Below the pieces are notes generated by a model. It was not told the origin of the DNA and made no database searches. It saw nothing but the letters and a program-made list of their open reading frames with translations. Below, piece by piece: positions 25,331 through 32,904 of a stretch of DNA of 64,000 bases (position 1 is the stretch's first letter; each line of letters begins with the position of its first letter). The stretch lies in the NCBI RefSeq assembly GCF_012986595.1, contig NZ_JAAQYM010000004.1, forward strand, positions 434,001 to 498,000, in the 5' to 3' direction. A program made the position numbers and the translations under genes. The DNA is from Pseudomonas koreensis. Its GTDB lineage: Bacteria > Pseudomonadota > Gammaproteobacteria > Pseudomonadales > Pseudomonadaceae.

Positions 25331-25849
25331 TCAGGCGTTGCGACTTTCGATCAGGCGATCCGAACCACCTTCAGCAACGCGACGTTCCAGCAGACGATCC
25401 GAGCCACCTTCGGCAACGCGACGTTCCAGCAGGCGATCCGATCCACCTTCAGCAACGCGACGTTCCAGCAGACGATCCGAGCCACCTTCGGCAACGCGAC
25501 GTTCCAGCAGACGATCCGAGCCACCTTCAGCAACACGTCGTTCCAGCAAACGATCCGAGCCACCTTCAGCAACGCGACGTTCCAGCAGACGATCCGAGCC
25601 GCCTTCGGCAACGCGACGTTCTTGCAAACGATCCGAGCCACCCTCGGCAACGCGACGTTCCAGCAGGCGGTCCGAACCACCTTCGGCAACACGACGCTCC
25701 AGCAAACGATCCGAACCGCCTTCAGCCAGACGGCTTTCAATCAACTTGTCCGAGCCGCCTTCAGCGACCAGGGTGTGAGTGGGGGTTGCTGCAAAAGCGT
25801 TAACTGCGAGAACCGAGAAAGCGATGCCGAGGATGGTTTGGCGTTTCAT
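25331..25849 (-). CDS. Secreted protein built of eleven 13-residue AEGGSDRL repeats
   Basis: The 172-residue precursor has a signal peptide of 20 residues (ending AFA-A), seven linker residues, then eleven tandem copies of VAEGGSDRLLERR and two closing residues. The first and last copies diverge (LIESR endings) and copy four has Gln at position 10; six copies in a row are identical in protein. Each unit carries two Gly, one Asp and alternating charge, faintly like calcium-binding repeats, but the RTX nonapeptide rule is not met. I recall similar small repeat proteins in Pseudomonas without a proven role. The start at 25849 begins the signal peptide; the frame is open upstream. Confidence 0.8.
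   Translation of the reverse strand: MKRQTILGIAFSVLAVNAFAATPTHTLVAEGGSDKLIESRLAEGGSDRLLERRVAEGGSDRLLERRVAEGGSDRLQERRVAEGGSDRLLERRVAEGGSDRLLERRVAEGGSDRLLERRVAEGGSDRLLERRVAEGGSDRLLERRVAEGGSDRLLERRVAEGGSDRLIESRNA
25340..25768 (-). repeat. Eleven-unit 39-bp in-frame tandem repeat
   Basis: The DNA encoding the repeats consists of eleven adjoining 39-bp units, differing at a few mostly synonymous positions such as TCA/TCG and CGA/CGG. There are no spacers. Such arrays expand and contract by slippage or recombination, so copy number is likely to vary between strains. Confidence 0.93.
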
Positions 25850-25973
25850 GATCGTGTGCTCCGGGGTGCAGTGGGTTTGTCTGGAGCCGATGTTACGCCG
25901 CGGATTTTTTATGAGAACTTCATTGGCGTGATGGTGACTATCGACGCCAGCAATGTGTGCCAGAACCCCCGGT

Positions 25974-26543
25974 TCAGAGGCCCGCCGCTCGAATGCACAG
26001 CTCGCCGGTGGCACGGGTAAGGGCCAGATCGTGCAGGGCGTCATGGGGCAGCCCCTGACGCGCCTTGGCCAGCCAGGCCGAACATGCGGGGTCGCGACGA
26101 TAGGGCAGGAAGTCGGCGTACTGCTGCAGCAGGCGGCTTTGCAGCTCGTCCAGTTGCGGGCGAATCTGTTTCGCCAGGTCCGGTCGCGGCGTATCCGGTG
26201 CGCGACCTGCCGCCTGCCATTGCGCCAGCAGTCCGTACTGCACCAGTTTATTGGCTTCCATTTGCGCGGCGATCAGCTGCGCCACATCCTCGGGATCAAG
26301 CTTGCGTTCACTGGCCAGCGTCCGGGCATTGGCGATGACCTGGGCTTCGCGCGGGCTGTCCTGAATCGGCTTGCCGCTGTCCCATTTGGTCAGGGCCACG
26401 AGGTCACCGATGTTCAGGCGTTCGTTCAGGGTGGTCAGCAAGGGGCGCAGCGATTCGGCGGGCGCAGGGGCTTCGGCGGCGTACGCCAGGTGGCTGAAAA
26501 CAACCAGCAGCGAACAGGTCAGGGCATTTCGCAAAGGGATCAT
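25974..26543 (-). CDS. Periplasmic (gamma-class) chorismate mutase
   Basis: The 189-residue precursor has a signal peptide cleaved near AYA-A (residue 22). The helical domain contains the AroQ-gamma landmarks RLNIGDLVALTKWDSGKPIQD, with the conserved Lys/Asp pair, and REAQVIANA; a C-terminal extension with two cysteines (DPACSAWL and GELCIRAAG) is typical of the exported *AroQ subclass. It would convert chorismate to prephenate in the periplasm, where the physiological reason is unclear. The start at 26543 opens the signal peptide; the frame extends 27 codons upstream. Confidence 0.87.
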   Translation of the reverse strand: MIPLRNALTCSLLVVFSHLAYAAEAPAPAESLRPLLTTLNERLNIGDLVALTKWDSGKPIQDSPREAQVIANARTLASERKLDPEDVAQLIAAQMEANKLVQYGLLAQWQAAGRAPDTPRPDLAKQIRPQLDELQSRLLQQYADFLPYRRDPACSAWLAKARQGLPHDALHDLALTRATGELCIRAAGL

Positions 26544-26669
26544 GGGTTGGCGTGTTCCATGGATAAGAGTGCCGCCATTTAAGCCGTGAGCGCACACGAT
26601 GTCGACCGCCTTTAACCCGCCCATCTAGCGTAATATCCCTCGCATCTCCCACCCCGAGACGGATCCTCA

Positions 26670-28028
26670 ATGCAAACCCCCAGCGCCACCAAACCCCTCT
26701 GGCAAACCTATCTGCTGTTCCTCGCGCCGATGGTGCTGTCCAACTTCCTGCAATCGATGTCGGGCACGGTCAACAGCATCTACATCGGGCAGATGCTCGG
26801 CACGCAGGCGCTGGCGGCGGTGTCGGGGATGTTTCCGATCATCTTTTTCTTTATTGCGCTGGTGATCGGGCTGGGGGCGGGCGCGGGGGTGTTGATCGGG
26901 CAGGCGTGGGGCGCGCGCGAGGCGCACATGGTTAAGGCAATTGCCGGGGCGACCTTGTTGCTGGGTGTGGTGATCGGTTTACTGGCGGCGGTGCTCGGCA
27001 GCGTGTTTGCGCGACAGGCGTTGCAGGGGTTGGGGACGCCGGCGGATGTGCTGGACGACGCGGTGGCGTATGCGCACGTGATGATGTGGATCCTGCCGTC
27101 AATGCTGGTGTTTGTGCTGTTCACGCAGTTACTGCGCGGGGTGAGTGACACGCTGTCGCCGTTGCTGGCATTGATGGTGTCGACGTGCGTCGGGCTGGCG
27201 CTGACGCCAGCGTTGATTCGCGGCTGGTTCGGCTTGCCGCAGCTGGGGATTCAGAGCGCGGCGTTCGCCGGGCTGGCCGGCAACCTGTCGGCGATGGCGT
27301 GGCTGGCCTGGCGGCTGATTCGCAAGCATCATCCGCTGGCACCGGACCGCGAGTTCTTCGCCGCACTGCGCCTGGACACGGCGATTCTCGGCAAGGTGCT
27401 GCGCATCGGCCTGCCGACCGGGGTGCAGATGATTGTGTTGTCGCTGTCGGAGCTGGTGATTCTGGCGCTGGTCAACCAGCACGGCTCGCAGGCCACGGCG
27501 GCCTACGGTGCCGTCACGCAAATCGTCAACTACGTGCAGTTTCCGGCGCTGTCGATTGCGATCACCGCGTCGATCCTCGGCGCCCAGGCCATCGGTGCCG
27601 GGCAACTGCAGCGCATGGCGCCGATCCTGCGCACCGGGCTGTTGATCAACGTCTGTCTCACTGGCGGTTTGATTGTGCTCGGGTACCTGTTGTCGCACTG
27701 GCTGTTGGGTTTGTTCCTGACCGAAGATTCGACCCGGGCAATGGCCGAACACTTGCTGCACATCATGCTCTGGAGCCTGCTGGTGTTCGGCTTCCAGGCA
27801 ATCATTGGCGGCATCATGCGCGCCAGCGGCACGGTGCTGGTGCCGGTGGTGATCGCGATTGTCTGCGTGGTCGGCGTGCAGTTGCCGGCGGCTTACTGGC
27901 TGGACGGGCAATACGGCTTGCAGGGCGTGTGGATGGCGTTTCCGGTGGCGTATCTGGGCATGCTGGTGTTGCAGACCCTGTATTACAAACTGGTCTGGCA
28001 GCACCAGAAGATCGAGCGGCTGGTCTGA
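26670..28028 (+). CDS. MATE-family multidrug/Na+ antiporter
   Basis: The 452-residue inner-membrane protein has twelve hydrophobic segments in two MatE halves. The first helix region (FLAPMVLSNFLQSMSGTVNSI) and the repeated GxxxAxGxxxGxxxGxxxG-like stretch VIGLGAGAGVLIGQAWGA are typical of MATE exporters, which expel cationic drugs or metabolites using a sodium or proton gradient. It is a single-gene unit closed by a terminator. The drug spectrum cannot be predicted. Confidence 0.92.
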   Translation: MQTPSATKPLWQTYLLFLAPMVLSNFLQSMSGTVNSIYIGQMLGTQALAAVSGMFPIIFFFIALVIGLGAGAGVLIGQAWGAREAHMVKAIAGATLLLGVVIGLLAAVLGSVFARQALQGLGTPADVLDDAVAYAHVMMWILPSMLVFVLFTQLLRGVSDTLSPLLALMVSTCVGLALTPALIRGWFGLPQLGIQSAAFAGLAGNLSAMAWLAWRLIRKHHPLAPDREFFAALRLDTAILGKVLRIGLPTGVQMIVLSLSELVILALVNQHGSQATAAYGAVTQIVNYVQFPALSIAITASILGAQAIGAGQLQRMAPILRTGLLINVCLTGGLIVLGYLLSHWLLGLFLTEDSTRAMAEHLLHIMLWSLLVFGFQAIIGGIMRASGTVLVPVVIAIVCVVGVQLPAAYWLDGQYGLQGVWMAFPVAYLGMLVLQTLYYKLVWQHQKIERLV

Positions 28029-28058
28029 GGGAGCGCGGCGCGAGCCGCCACGGTTGAG

Positions 28059-28090
28059 AAAGGGCTGCCCGGTGGGGCGGCCCTTTTTTG
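28059..28090 (+). terminator. Intrinsic terminator after the MATE gene
   Basis: The stem AAGGGCTGCCC/GGGCGGCCCTT with a four-base loop is followed by six T, 30 bp after the stop. Confidence 0.85.
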
Positions 28091-28160
28091 TTCCGCTGGC
28101 ATTGTCGTGCGAAGCGTCGTAGGTTACCCGCCATAACGATAAGGACGCTTGAGGGGATCG

Positions 28161-29156
28161 ATGGGAGCTTTTCGTCTGTTGCTGGCGGTTCTGGTCGCCG
28201 TTTCTCATATGGGCAAGACGGTTGCAGGGCTCAACCCGGGGGTGGTGGCTGTCATCTCGTTTCTGATCATCAGCGGGTTTGTCATGACCTCGCTCATCGA
28301 GCGCAATTACTACGCGCTCGGGAAAATTGGCTCGTTCTACGTGGACCGGGCGTTGCGGCTGTTTCCGCAGTTCCTGTTTTACTTCGTCGTCTCTTGTGCA
28401 GTGATCCATTTCCTGCTGCCCGGCACGCCCCAGGCGGCGGAGCTGACGCTCAAAACCATCGCCAGCAGCGTGCTCATGCTGCCGCTTGGCTTCTATATGT
28501 TCGGAGTGGCGGGGACCGAAATCCTGCCTCCGGCCTGGTCGCTGGGGCTTGAGATGTGTTTCTACCTGTTGATCCCGTTCCTGCTGATCTTCAAGGCGCG
28601 GGGCGCGGCATTTGTACTGTCGGTCGGCATTTTCATGCTGGCGTGTCTGGGCTATCTCAATACCGATATCTACGGTTATCGGTTGTTGCCCGGTGTGTTG
28701 TTTATTTTCCTGTGCGGCAGCTATCTGTATCGGCCTCAGGCCAAAGGCCTGACCATTGCCGTCGGCACGGCGGTGCTGGCAGGGTTGCTGTTTGTGGCGA
28801 TCATGACGGGTGTGATCGAACGTCGTCCGTTCAACGCGGAGGTGACCCTCGGTATCGCGTTGGGCATTCCGGCCGTGTACCTGCTGACCCGATTCAAGTA
28901 TCACCGGATTGACGAGTTCCTCGGCAACATCAGCTACGGGGTGTTCCTCAATCACTTTGTGGTGATGTACTTCTTGCGGGGCTTCTGGCCGGTGCCTTAC
29001 GACGCGCACATCGTCGTGGCGGTGCTGGCGCTGGCCTTTGCGCTGAGCGGGGTTTCCTACTATTGCGTCGAGCGACCGGCACTGGCATTGCGTCATCGCC
29101 TGCGTCACGGACAGCGGCAGCGCGTTCAAGCGCAAAGCGTCGAGACGACGGCATGA
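28161..29156 (+). CDS. Acyltransferase-3 (OafA-like) membrane protein
   Basis: The 331-residue polytopic protein matches the acyltransferase-3 family that O-acetylates surface polysaccharides. Recognisable parts are SFLIISGFVMTSLIERNY near residue 36, SFYVDRALRLFPQF near residue 60, AWSLGLEMCFYLLIPF near residue 128 and the closing YGVFLNHFVVMYF. The usual N-terminal catalytic His is at VAVSHMGKT (His16). The start is the ATG at 28161, preceded by GAGGGG; an in-frame TTG four codons upstream is less likely. The acceptor is unknown and no glycosylation genes are adjacent. Confidence 0.85.
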   Translation: MGAFRLLLAVLVAVSHMGKTVAGLNPGVVAVISFLIISGFVMTSLIERNYYALGKIGSFYVDRALRLFPQFLFYFVVSCAVIHFLLPGTPQAAELTLKTIASSVLMLPLGFYMFGVAGTEILPPAWSLGLEMCFYLLIPFLLIFKARGAAFVLSVGIFMLACLGYLNTDIYGYRLLPGVLFIFLCGSYLYRPQAKGLTIAVGTAVLAGLLFVAIMTGVIERRPFNAEVTLGIALGIPAVYLLTRFKYHRIDEFLGNISYGVFLNHFVVMYFLRGFWPVPYDAHIVVAVLALAFALSGVSYYCVERPALALRHRLRHGQRQRVQAQSVETTA

Positions 29157-29248
29157 ACCACGCCGGCAGACCGATGACATGGCGCATTCGCGGGATGTTT
29201 GCTTAAGTCAGTCAAGGTCTTGAAGGCTTGCCCTGTCCGGAGAATCCC

Positions 29249-29809
29249 ATGCGTGCCCGATTCACCGCTGTGGCACTGTTTGCCTGCCTGGGTGTCATGA
29301 GTGTCGCGCAGGCTGCTGAATACACCCGCGTCAATACCGCGGCCAGCCAGATCAGCTTTACGTACAACCAGATGGGCTCGCGCGTGTACGGCACTTTCGG
29401 CAGGTTCGAGGCGACGCTGGACTTCGACACCCTTAACCCCGCCAATGCCCGCACCACGTTGCGCATCGATCTCAACAGCATCGATGCCGGCAGCGAAGAC
29501 GCCAACACCGAACTGGTGAAGCCGGCGTGGTTCGACACTCAAAGATTTCCCGTTGCCGTATTCGAGTCGACCGGTTTGAGCCAGATCGAGCCAAACCGCT
29601 ATCTGCTCACCGGCCGGCTCACCGTCAAAGGCATGACCCGGGACGTTCAGGTGCCGGTGCAACTGAAACCGGACAACGCCATCGGCATTTTCGACGGTGA
29701 GTTGGTGCTCAAGCGCGATGATTTTGCGCTCGGGGCAGGGGAGTGGGCCGACTCCGTGGTGTCCAACGAAATCGACATCAAGTTCAAAGTGGTGGCGCCA
29801 CAGCAGTGA
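29249..29809 (+). CDS. YceI-family periplasmic lipid-binding protein
   Basis: The 186-residue precursor has a signal peptide ending AQA-A near residue 23 and a lipocalin-like YceI domain: ASQISFTYNQMGSRVYGTFGRF, ANARTTLRIDLNSIDAG and the central KPAWFDTQRFPVAVFESTG. Family members bind isoprenoid or amide lipids in the periplasm; induction by base or osmotic stress is known in E. coli. The start at 29249 begins the signal peptide and follows CGGAGA. It is not coupled to a cytochrome b561 gene as is often the case. Confidence 0.9.
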   Translation: MRARFTAVALFACLGVMSVAQAAEYTRVNTAASQISFTYNQMGSRVYGTFGRFEATLDFDTLNPANARTTLRIDLNSIDAGSEDANTELVKPAWFDTQRFPVAVFESTGLSQIEPNRYLLTGRLTVKGMTRDVQVPVQLKPDNAIGIFDGELVLKRDDFALGAGEWADSVVSNEIDIKFKVVAPQQ

Positions 29810-29824
29810 CGCCACCGTTGGCAA

Positions 29825-30037
29825 TCAATACGCGCGCCAGTGTCCCGGTGCCCAGCGCCACTCACGGCCATCCCAGCGGTAGTGTCCGGCGACCCAGTGG
29901 TAGCCGGGTGCAGGCATGACCGGTACGACTTCAACCGGCGGCGGTGGCCGATGCGGCCGGACCGGTTCGACAATGCAGCCTGACAGGGTGATCGCGACCA
30001 GAGAGGCGGCGAGCAGGGTTTTCAAGGTTCGCGACAT
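29825..30037 (-). CDS. Small YXWGXW-type lipoprotein
   Basis: The 70-residue precursor carries a lipobox ITLSGC, a proline-rich linker (RPHRPPPPVEVVPV) and a single aromatic repeat block YHWVAGHYRWDGREWRWAPG of the YXWGXW family. These very short outer-membrane-linked proteins are common next to each other in pseudomonads and have no known function. The start at 30037 opens the signal peptide. The next gene upstream, at 30079, encodes a related protein, and the two are likely co-transcribed. Confidence 0.8.
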   Translation of the reverse strand: MSRTLKTLLAASLVAITLSGCIVEPVRPHRPPPPVEVVPVMPAPGYHWVAGHYRWDGREWRWAPGHWRAY

Positions 30038-30078
30038 GGTGGTGTTCCCGATAGATGAAGTGTGCAGGCGGATCGGAC

Positions 30079-30402
30079 TCAACGCGCCCAGTGACCTTCG
30101 ACCCAGTACCAGTTAGGCCCGCGCGCCTGCCAGTGGCCTGGTCGCCAGTGCGCGCCGTGCCTAACCGGTTGCCAGTGGCCGGGCATCCATACATAGCCGC
30201 GTCCTTCCCAGCGCCAGTGACCCTGATCCCAGACATAACCGGGACGTGGCCCAGGCATCACTTCCATGCGCATCGGCGGGGGTGCCTGCTGAATGTAAAC
30301 CGGGGGCTGGGCGAACACCGGTGTACTGGCCAGCGCGGCCAGGGTCAAGGGCACCAGCAACAAGGCTTGCCGGCATTTGAACAGAGAACGCAAAACGTTC
30401 AT
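30079..30402 (-). CDS. Secreted YXWGXW-repeat protein
   Basis: The 107-residue precursor has a signal peptide ending VFA-Q near residue 31, a Pro/Met-rich linker and three to four aromatic blocks: YVWDQGHWRWEGRGYVW, MPGHWQPV, HWRPGHWQAR and NWYWVEGHW. The repeated W-x-G-H-W core defines the YXWGXW family. A role in the cell envelope is likely from the signal peptide but the function is unknown. It lies 41 bp upstream of its smaller paralogue. Confidence 0.82.
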   Translation of the reverse strand: MNVLRSLFKCRQALLLVPLTLAALASTPVFAQPPVYIQQAPPPMRMEVMPGPRPGYVWDQGHWRWEGRGYVWMPGHWQPVRHGAHWRPGHWQARGPNWYWVEGHWAR

Positions 30403-30581
30403 GAGAACTCCTCAAGGCCTGCGTAGAAACGTGAACGCAGCTGAAGAATTGGACGCTAAATCGGCGAAAGATCCGATCCCTGGCAGATGAAATTTTCTTC
30501 AGGACTGCTTCCGGCTTTCCTGCAGGAGCAGGCCTCGGGACACGGTATGATGTCGCGGTTTTCCGCCGGAGTTCACCCGCC

Positions 30582-31268
30582 ATGCCACGCATCACCCACT
30601 ACAAATCCCCATGCCCCGAAAGCGTCAACAGCCAGATTCTGCAACTGGTGGTCGATTACCTGACCGACATCAGCGCGGTCGGTCTCGGCCCGAGCAACCT
30701 GCTGTACAACGTCTATCAGTACGCGGTCGGCTATGAGGTGCACCTGTATCTGGAAGCGTTGAACGGCGAGAAGGGCACCGAGGTGGAGTTGCTGGTGGCG
30801 ACTGCCGAGGACGACCCGGAGCGGGTCACCGGTTTCCTTTTGTACCTGCCGGTGCAGGGCGACTGGGAAGCGTGCAGCGTCGCCTACATGGCGGTGCGCG
30901 AAGGCTATCGGCGTCAGGGCGTGGCGCGGGCGATGATTGGCGAGATGGTCAGCCGTTATCCGCACGCCGAGTTGACCTGCAGCGTCGGCAAGGTGCCGTA
31001 CTTCGAGGCGCTTGGCTTCGAGGTGATTGGCGCTCGCGAAACTCAAGTGCTGATGAGCACCCGGCATTACCGCAGCAACGGCTTGCGCGGTTTCATCGAC
31101 ACCACGCCGATCTACCGTTCGCTGGAAGTGCAGCAGATCCACACCTACCTGCTGCAGAAAAACGGTAAGCGCGCGATGCTCGATGCCGAGAAACAGCGCG
31201 ATCGGCATCTGGATCAGGCCACTCGCCACGTTGAAGAATTCGTCCGCCAGCGCCTGACGCTGCATTGA
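30582..31268 (+). CDS. GNAT-family N-acetyltransferase (228 residues)
   Basis: The acetyl-CoA motif appears at about residue 104 as VAYMAVREGYRRQGVARAMI, within a protein longer than a single GNAT domain: about 60 extra residues at the N-terminus and a charged C-terminal helix (AEKQRDRHLDQATRHVEEFVRQR). The closing PYFEALGFEVIGARET is the motif B region. The substrate is unknown. It is monocistronic and followed by the hairpin at 31287, which is better oriented for the other strand. Confidence 0.88.
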   Translation: MPRITHYKSPCPESVNSQILQLVVDYLTDISAVGLGPSNLLYNVYQYAVGYEVHLYLEALNGEKGTEVELLVATAEDDPERVTGFLLYLPVQGDWEACSVAYMAVREGYRRQGVARAMIGEMVSRYPHAELTCSVGKVPYFEALGFEVIGARETQVLMSTRHYRSNGLRGFIDTTPIYRSLEVQQIHTYLLQKNGKRAMLDAEKQRDRHLDQATRHVEEFVRQRLTLH

Positions 31269-31286
31269 GCCCGGCGCAGAAAACAG

Positions 31287-31312
31287 ACAAAAAAAGAGCC
31301 TCAAGGCTCTTT
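31287..31312 (-). terminator. Intrinsic terminator, best oriented for the minus strand
   Basis: The stem AAAGAGCC-TTGA-GGCTCTTT is followed by extra T on the minus strand (seven T in all) but by GATG on the plus strand. It therefore mainly ends minus-strand transcription, yet the nearest annotated minus-strand gene stops 330 bp away. Confidence 0.75.
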
Positions 31313-31428
31313 GATGGGGAGAAGTAGAGCCCTCGAGGCTCAAGCTGCGCATGAAACAGGGAACAGGTTTGATTTGAGATTCAGAACACCCGTCCCTACG
31401 CAGACGCTCAGGAGAGAAACGACTGCGT
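31289..31428 (-). ncRNA. Candidate small regulatory RNA of about 140 nt
   Basis: Between a promoter-like sequence (31435-31463) and the minus-strand terminator, the predicted transcript holds three stem-loops in order: TACGCAG/CTGCGTA near its 5' end, GAGCC-TCGAG-GGCTC in the middle, and the terminator hairpin. No reading frame with a start and ribosome-binding site fills it. The layout is typical of a Hfq-class sRNA, but it is not one I recognise and expression is unproven. Confidence 0.35.
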
Positions 31429-31434
31429 ACCTTC

Positions 31435-31463
31435 ATCATGGGAATGCGCAGGGGCCGACTCAA
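31435..31463 (-). promoter_or_regulatory. Candidate sigma70 promoter for the small RNA
   Basis: Reading the minus strand, TTGAGT and CATGAT are separated by exactly 17 bp, giving five and four matches to the -35 and -10 consensus hexamers. Predicted transcription start is near 31428. Confidence 0.35.
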
Positions 31464-31544
31464 GTACCGCGTGTCGAAATCCTGATACCGCGCCGCACGG
31501 GGGGGAGAAGTAGTCGTTGCGCACTGCTCTGGTCAGTTGCCCCC

Positions 31545-31627
31545 CCTGTAGGAGCTGCGGCACGCTGCGATCTTTTGATCTTGCTTTGAAAAATCAAAAG
31601 ATCGCAGCGTGCCGCAGCTCCTACAGG
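31545..31627. repeat. REP palindrome pair, family A
   Basis: CCTGTAGGAGCTGCGGCACG and the exact inverse CGTGCCGCAGCTCCTACAGG frame a central GATCTTTTGATC-like dyad. It sits directly after the 3' end of the P1 peptidase gene. Confidence 0.9.
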
Positions 31628-31638
31628 TTTTTGTGGTG

Positions 31639-32757
31639 TCAGCGCGCGCCGGGCCAGCCGGCCTTGGCGAGGGCGGCGAGCAGTGTTTCTTTATCCAGTC
31701 CCGGCACCGAGTGCCCGTTGCCGGCGGTGCTGTCGCTGGCGAGCAGGGCGTTGATGATCGCTTCTTCCACGGCTTCGGTGGCGGCGAGGAACAACTCGCT
31801 TATATGGTCGTTGTTGACCATGCGCAAGCCGTCGCAGGTGGACGCGCCTTTGCCTTCATACGCCGCCGGCGGTACGTGCTCGTTGCCGGTGGCGAAGGCG
31901 ATGAAGATGTCGCCGCTGTGGTCTTCGTTGCCGCCGCCGCTGCGTGCCAGACCGAGGCTGGCCCGTTGTGCCAGACGAACGCACTGGTGCGGCAGCAGCG
32001 GTGCATCGGTGGCCAGGCAGACCACGATCGAGCCCATGCCCGGGTGCGGCAGGGCCGCGCGCAGGAACGGCGAATCCACCTGTTCCATGTAACGCCCCAC
32101 CGGATAACCGTCGACCCGCAACTCGCTGCGAATGCCGTGGTTGGCCTGGACAATCGCGCCCACCGTCCAGCCGCCCTGCGCGCTGTTCAACCGGCGTGAT
32201 GCGGTGCCAATCCCGCCCTTGAATTCATGGCAGATCATGCCGCTGCCACCGCCCACCGCGCCTTCTTCGACGGCGCCGTCATGCGCGTCATGCAGCGCCT
32301 CGGCGACGTGCTCCGGCTTGACGTGAAAACCGTTGATGTCGTTGAGCAGGCCGTCGAAGGTCTCCAGCACCACCGGCATGTTCCAGTAGAGACGCCCATC
32401 GTCCGGCTGCTGCTGGCGATCCAGGGCGATCAACGCATCGCGCACTACGCCGAGGCTGTGGGTGTTGGTGAAGGCGATGGGGCTGGTCAGCAGCCCGGCC
32501 TCGCGAATCCACTCAAGGCCGGTGGCATCGCCATTGCCATTGAGCACATGCACCCCGGCGAAACACGGTTGTTGGTTGGTCGAGCCGCGACGTGGTTCGA
32601 TCACGGTGACGCCGGTGCAGATGTCGCGTCCGGCCGGGCTGCGCCCACGCACATTACTGTGGCCGACACGCACGCCGGGGACGTCGGTGATGGCGTTGAG
32701 CGGGCCGGGTTGCAACTGGCCGATGCGGATGTTGAGGTCACGGGCACGGGGCTTCAT
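31639..32757 (-). CDS. P1-family (DmpA-like) N-terminal-nucleophile aminopeptidase
   Basis: The 372-residue proenzyme belongs to peptidase family P1, which includes DmpA and the beta-aminopeptidases (BapA/BapF) that release N-terminal beta-amino or D-amino residues. Landmarks are GPLNAITDVPGVRVGH at residues 19-34, the GAVGGGSGM glycine loop, and GSIVVCLATDAPLLPHQ near residue 247, where the self-cleavage that frees the catalytic Ser takes place (Gly-Ser). There is no signal peptide. It follows the polyamine-type binding-protein gene on the same strand by 147 bp, suggesting shared use of peptides or amines. Start at 32757 opens MKPRARDLNIRIG. Confidence 0.88.
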   Translation of the reverse strand: MKPRARDLNIRIGQLQPGPLNAITDVPGVRVGHSNVRGRSPAGRDICTGVTVIEPRRGSTNQQPCFAGVHVLNGNGDATGLEWIREAGLLTSPIAFTNTHSLGVVRDALIALDRQQQPDDGRLYWNMPVVLETFDGLLNDINGFHVKPEHVAEALHDAHDGAVEEGAVGGGSGMICHEFKGGIGTASRRLNSAQGGWTVGAIVQANHGIRSELRVDGYPVGRYMEQVDSPFLRAALPHPGMGSIVVCLATDAPLLPHQCVRLAQRASLGLARSGGGNEDHSGDIFIAFATGNEHVPPAAYEGKGASTCDGLRMVNNDHISELFLAATEAVEEAIINALLASDSTAGNGHSVPGLDKETLLAALAKAGWPGAR

Positions 32758-32796
32758 GTTTTGTCTCTCTGTAAAAATCTGAAGGACACACGGACC

Positions 32797-32888
32797 TTGT
32801 AGGCGTGAGCCTGCTCGCGATTGCGGTGAGCCAGTCAACAAACATGTTGAATTCAAAGACGCCATCGCGAGCAGGCTCACTCCTACAG
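32797..32888. repeat. REP palindrome pair, family B
   Basis: CTTGTAGGCGTGAGCCTGCT and its inverse AGCAGGCTCACTCCTACAGG enclose a centre with an AACAT/ATGTT dyad, between the binding-protein and peptidase genes. Confidence 0.85.
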
Positions 32889-32904
32889 GGGAGATGTTTT
32901 GGGT

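Noticed and set aside
25340..25768. Possible CRISPR array or minisatellite
   Set aside because: Units adjoin without spacers, keep the reading frame and encode a secreted protein; no cas genes are near.
25304..26020. Plus-strand frames rich in ATFQQTIRATFGN or SEPPSATRRSSRR repeats
   Set aside because: They are readings of the opposite strand of the 39-bp tandem array; only the minus-strand frame starts with a signal peptide.
27129..29180. Long minus-strand open frame of 683 codons
   Set aside because: It is antisense to the MATE and acyltransferase genes, has the Gln/His/Arg-rich composition of GC-rich shadow frames and matches no family.
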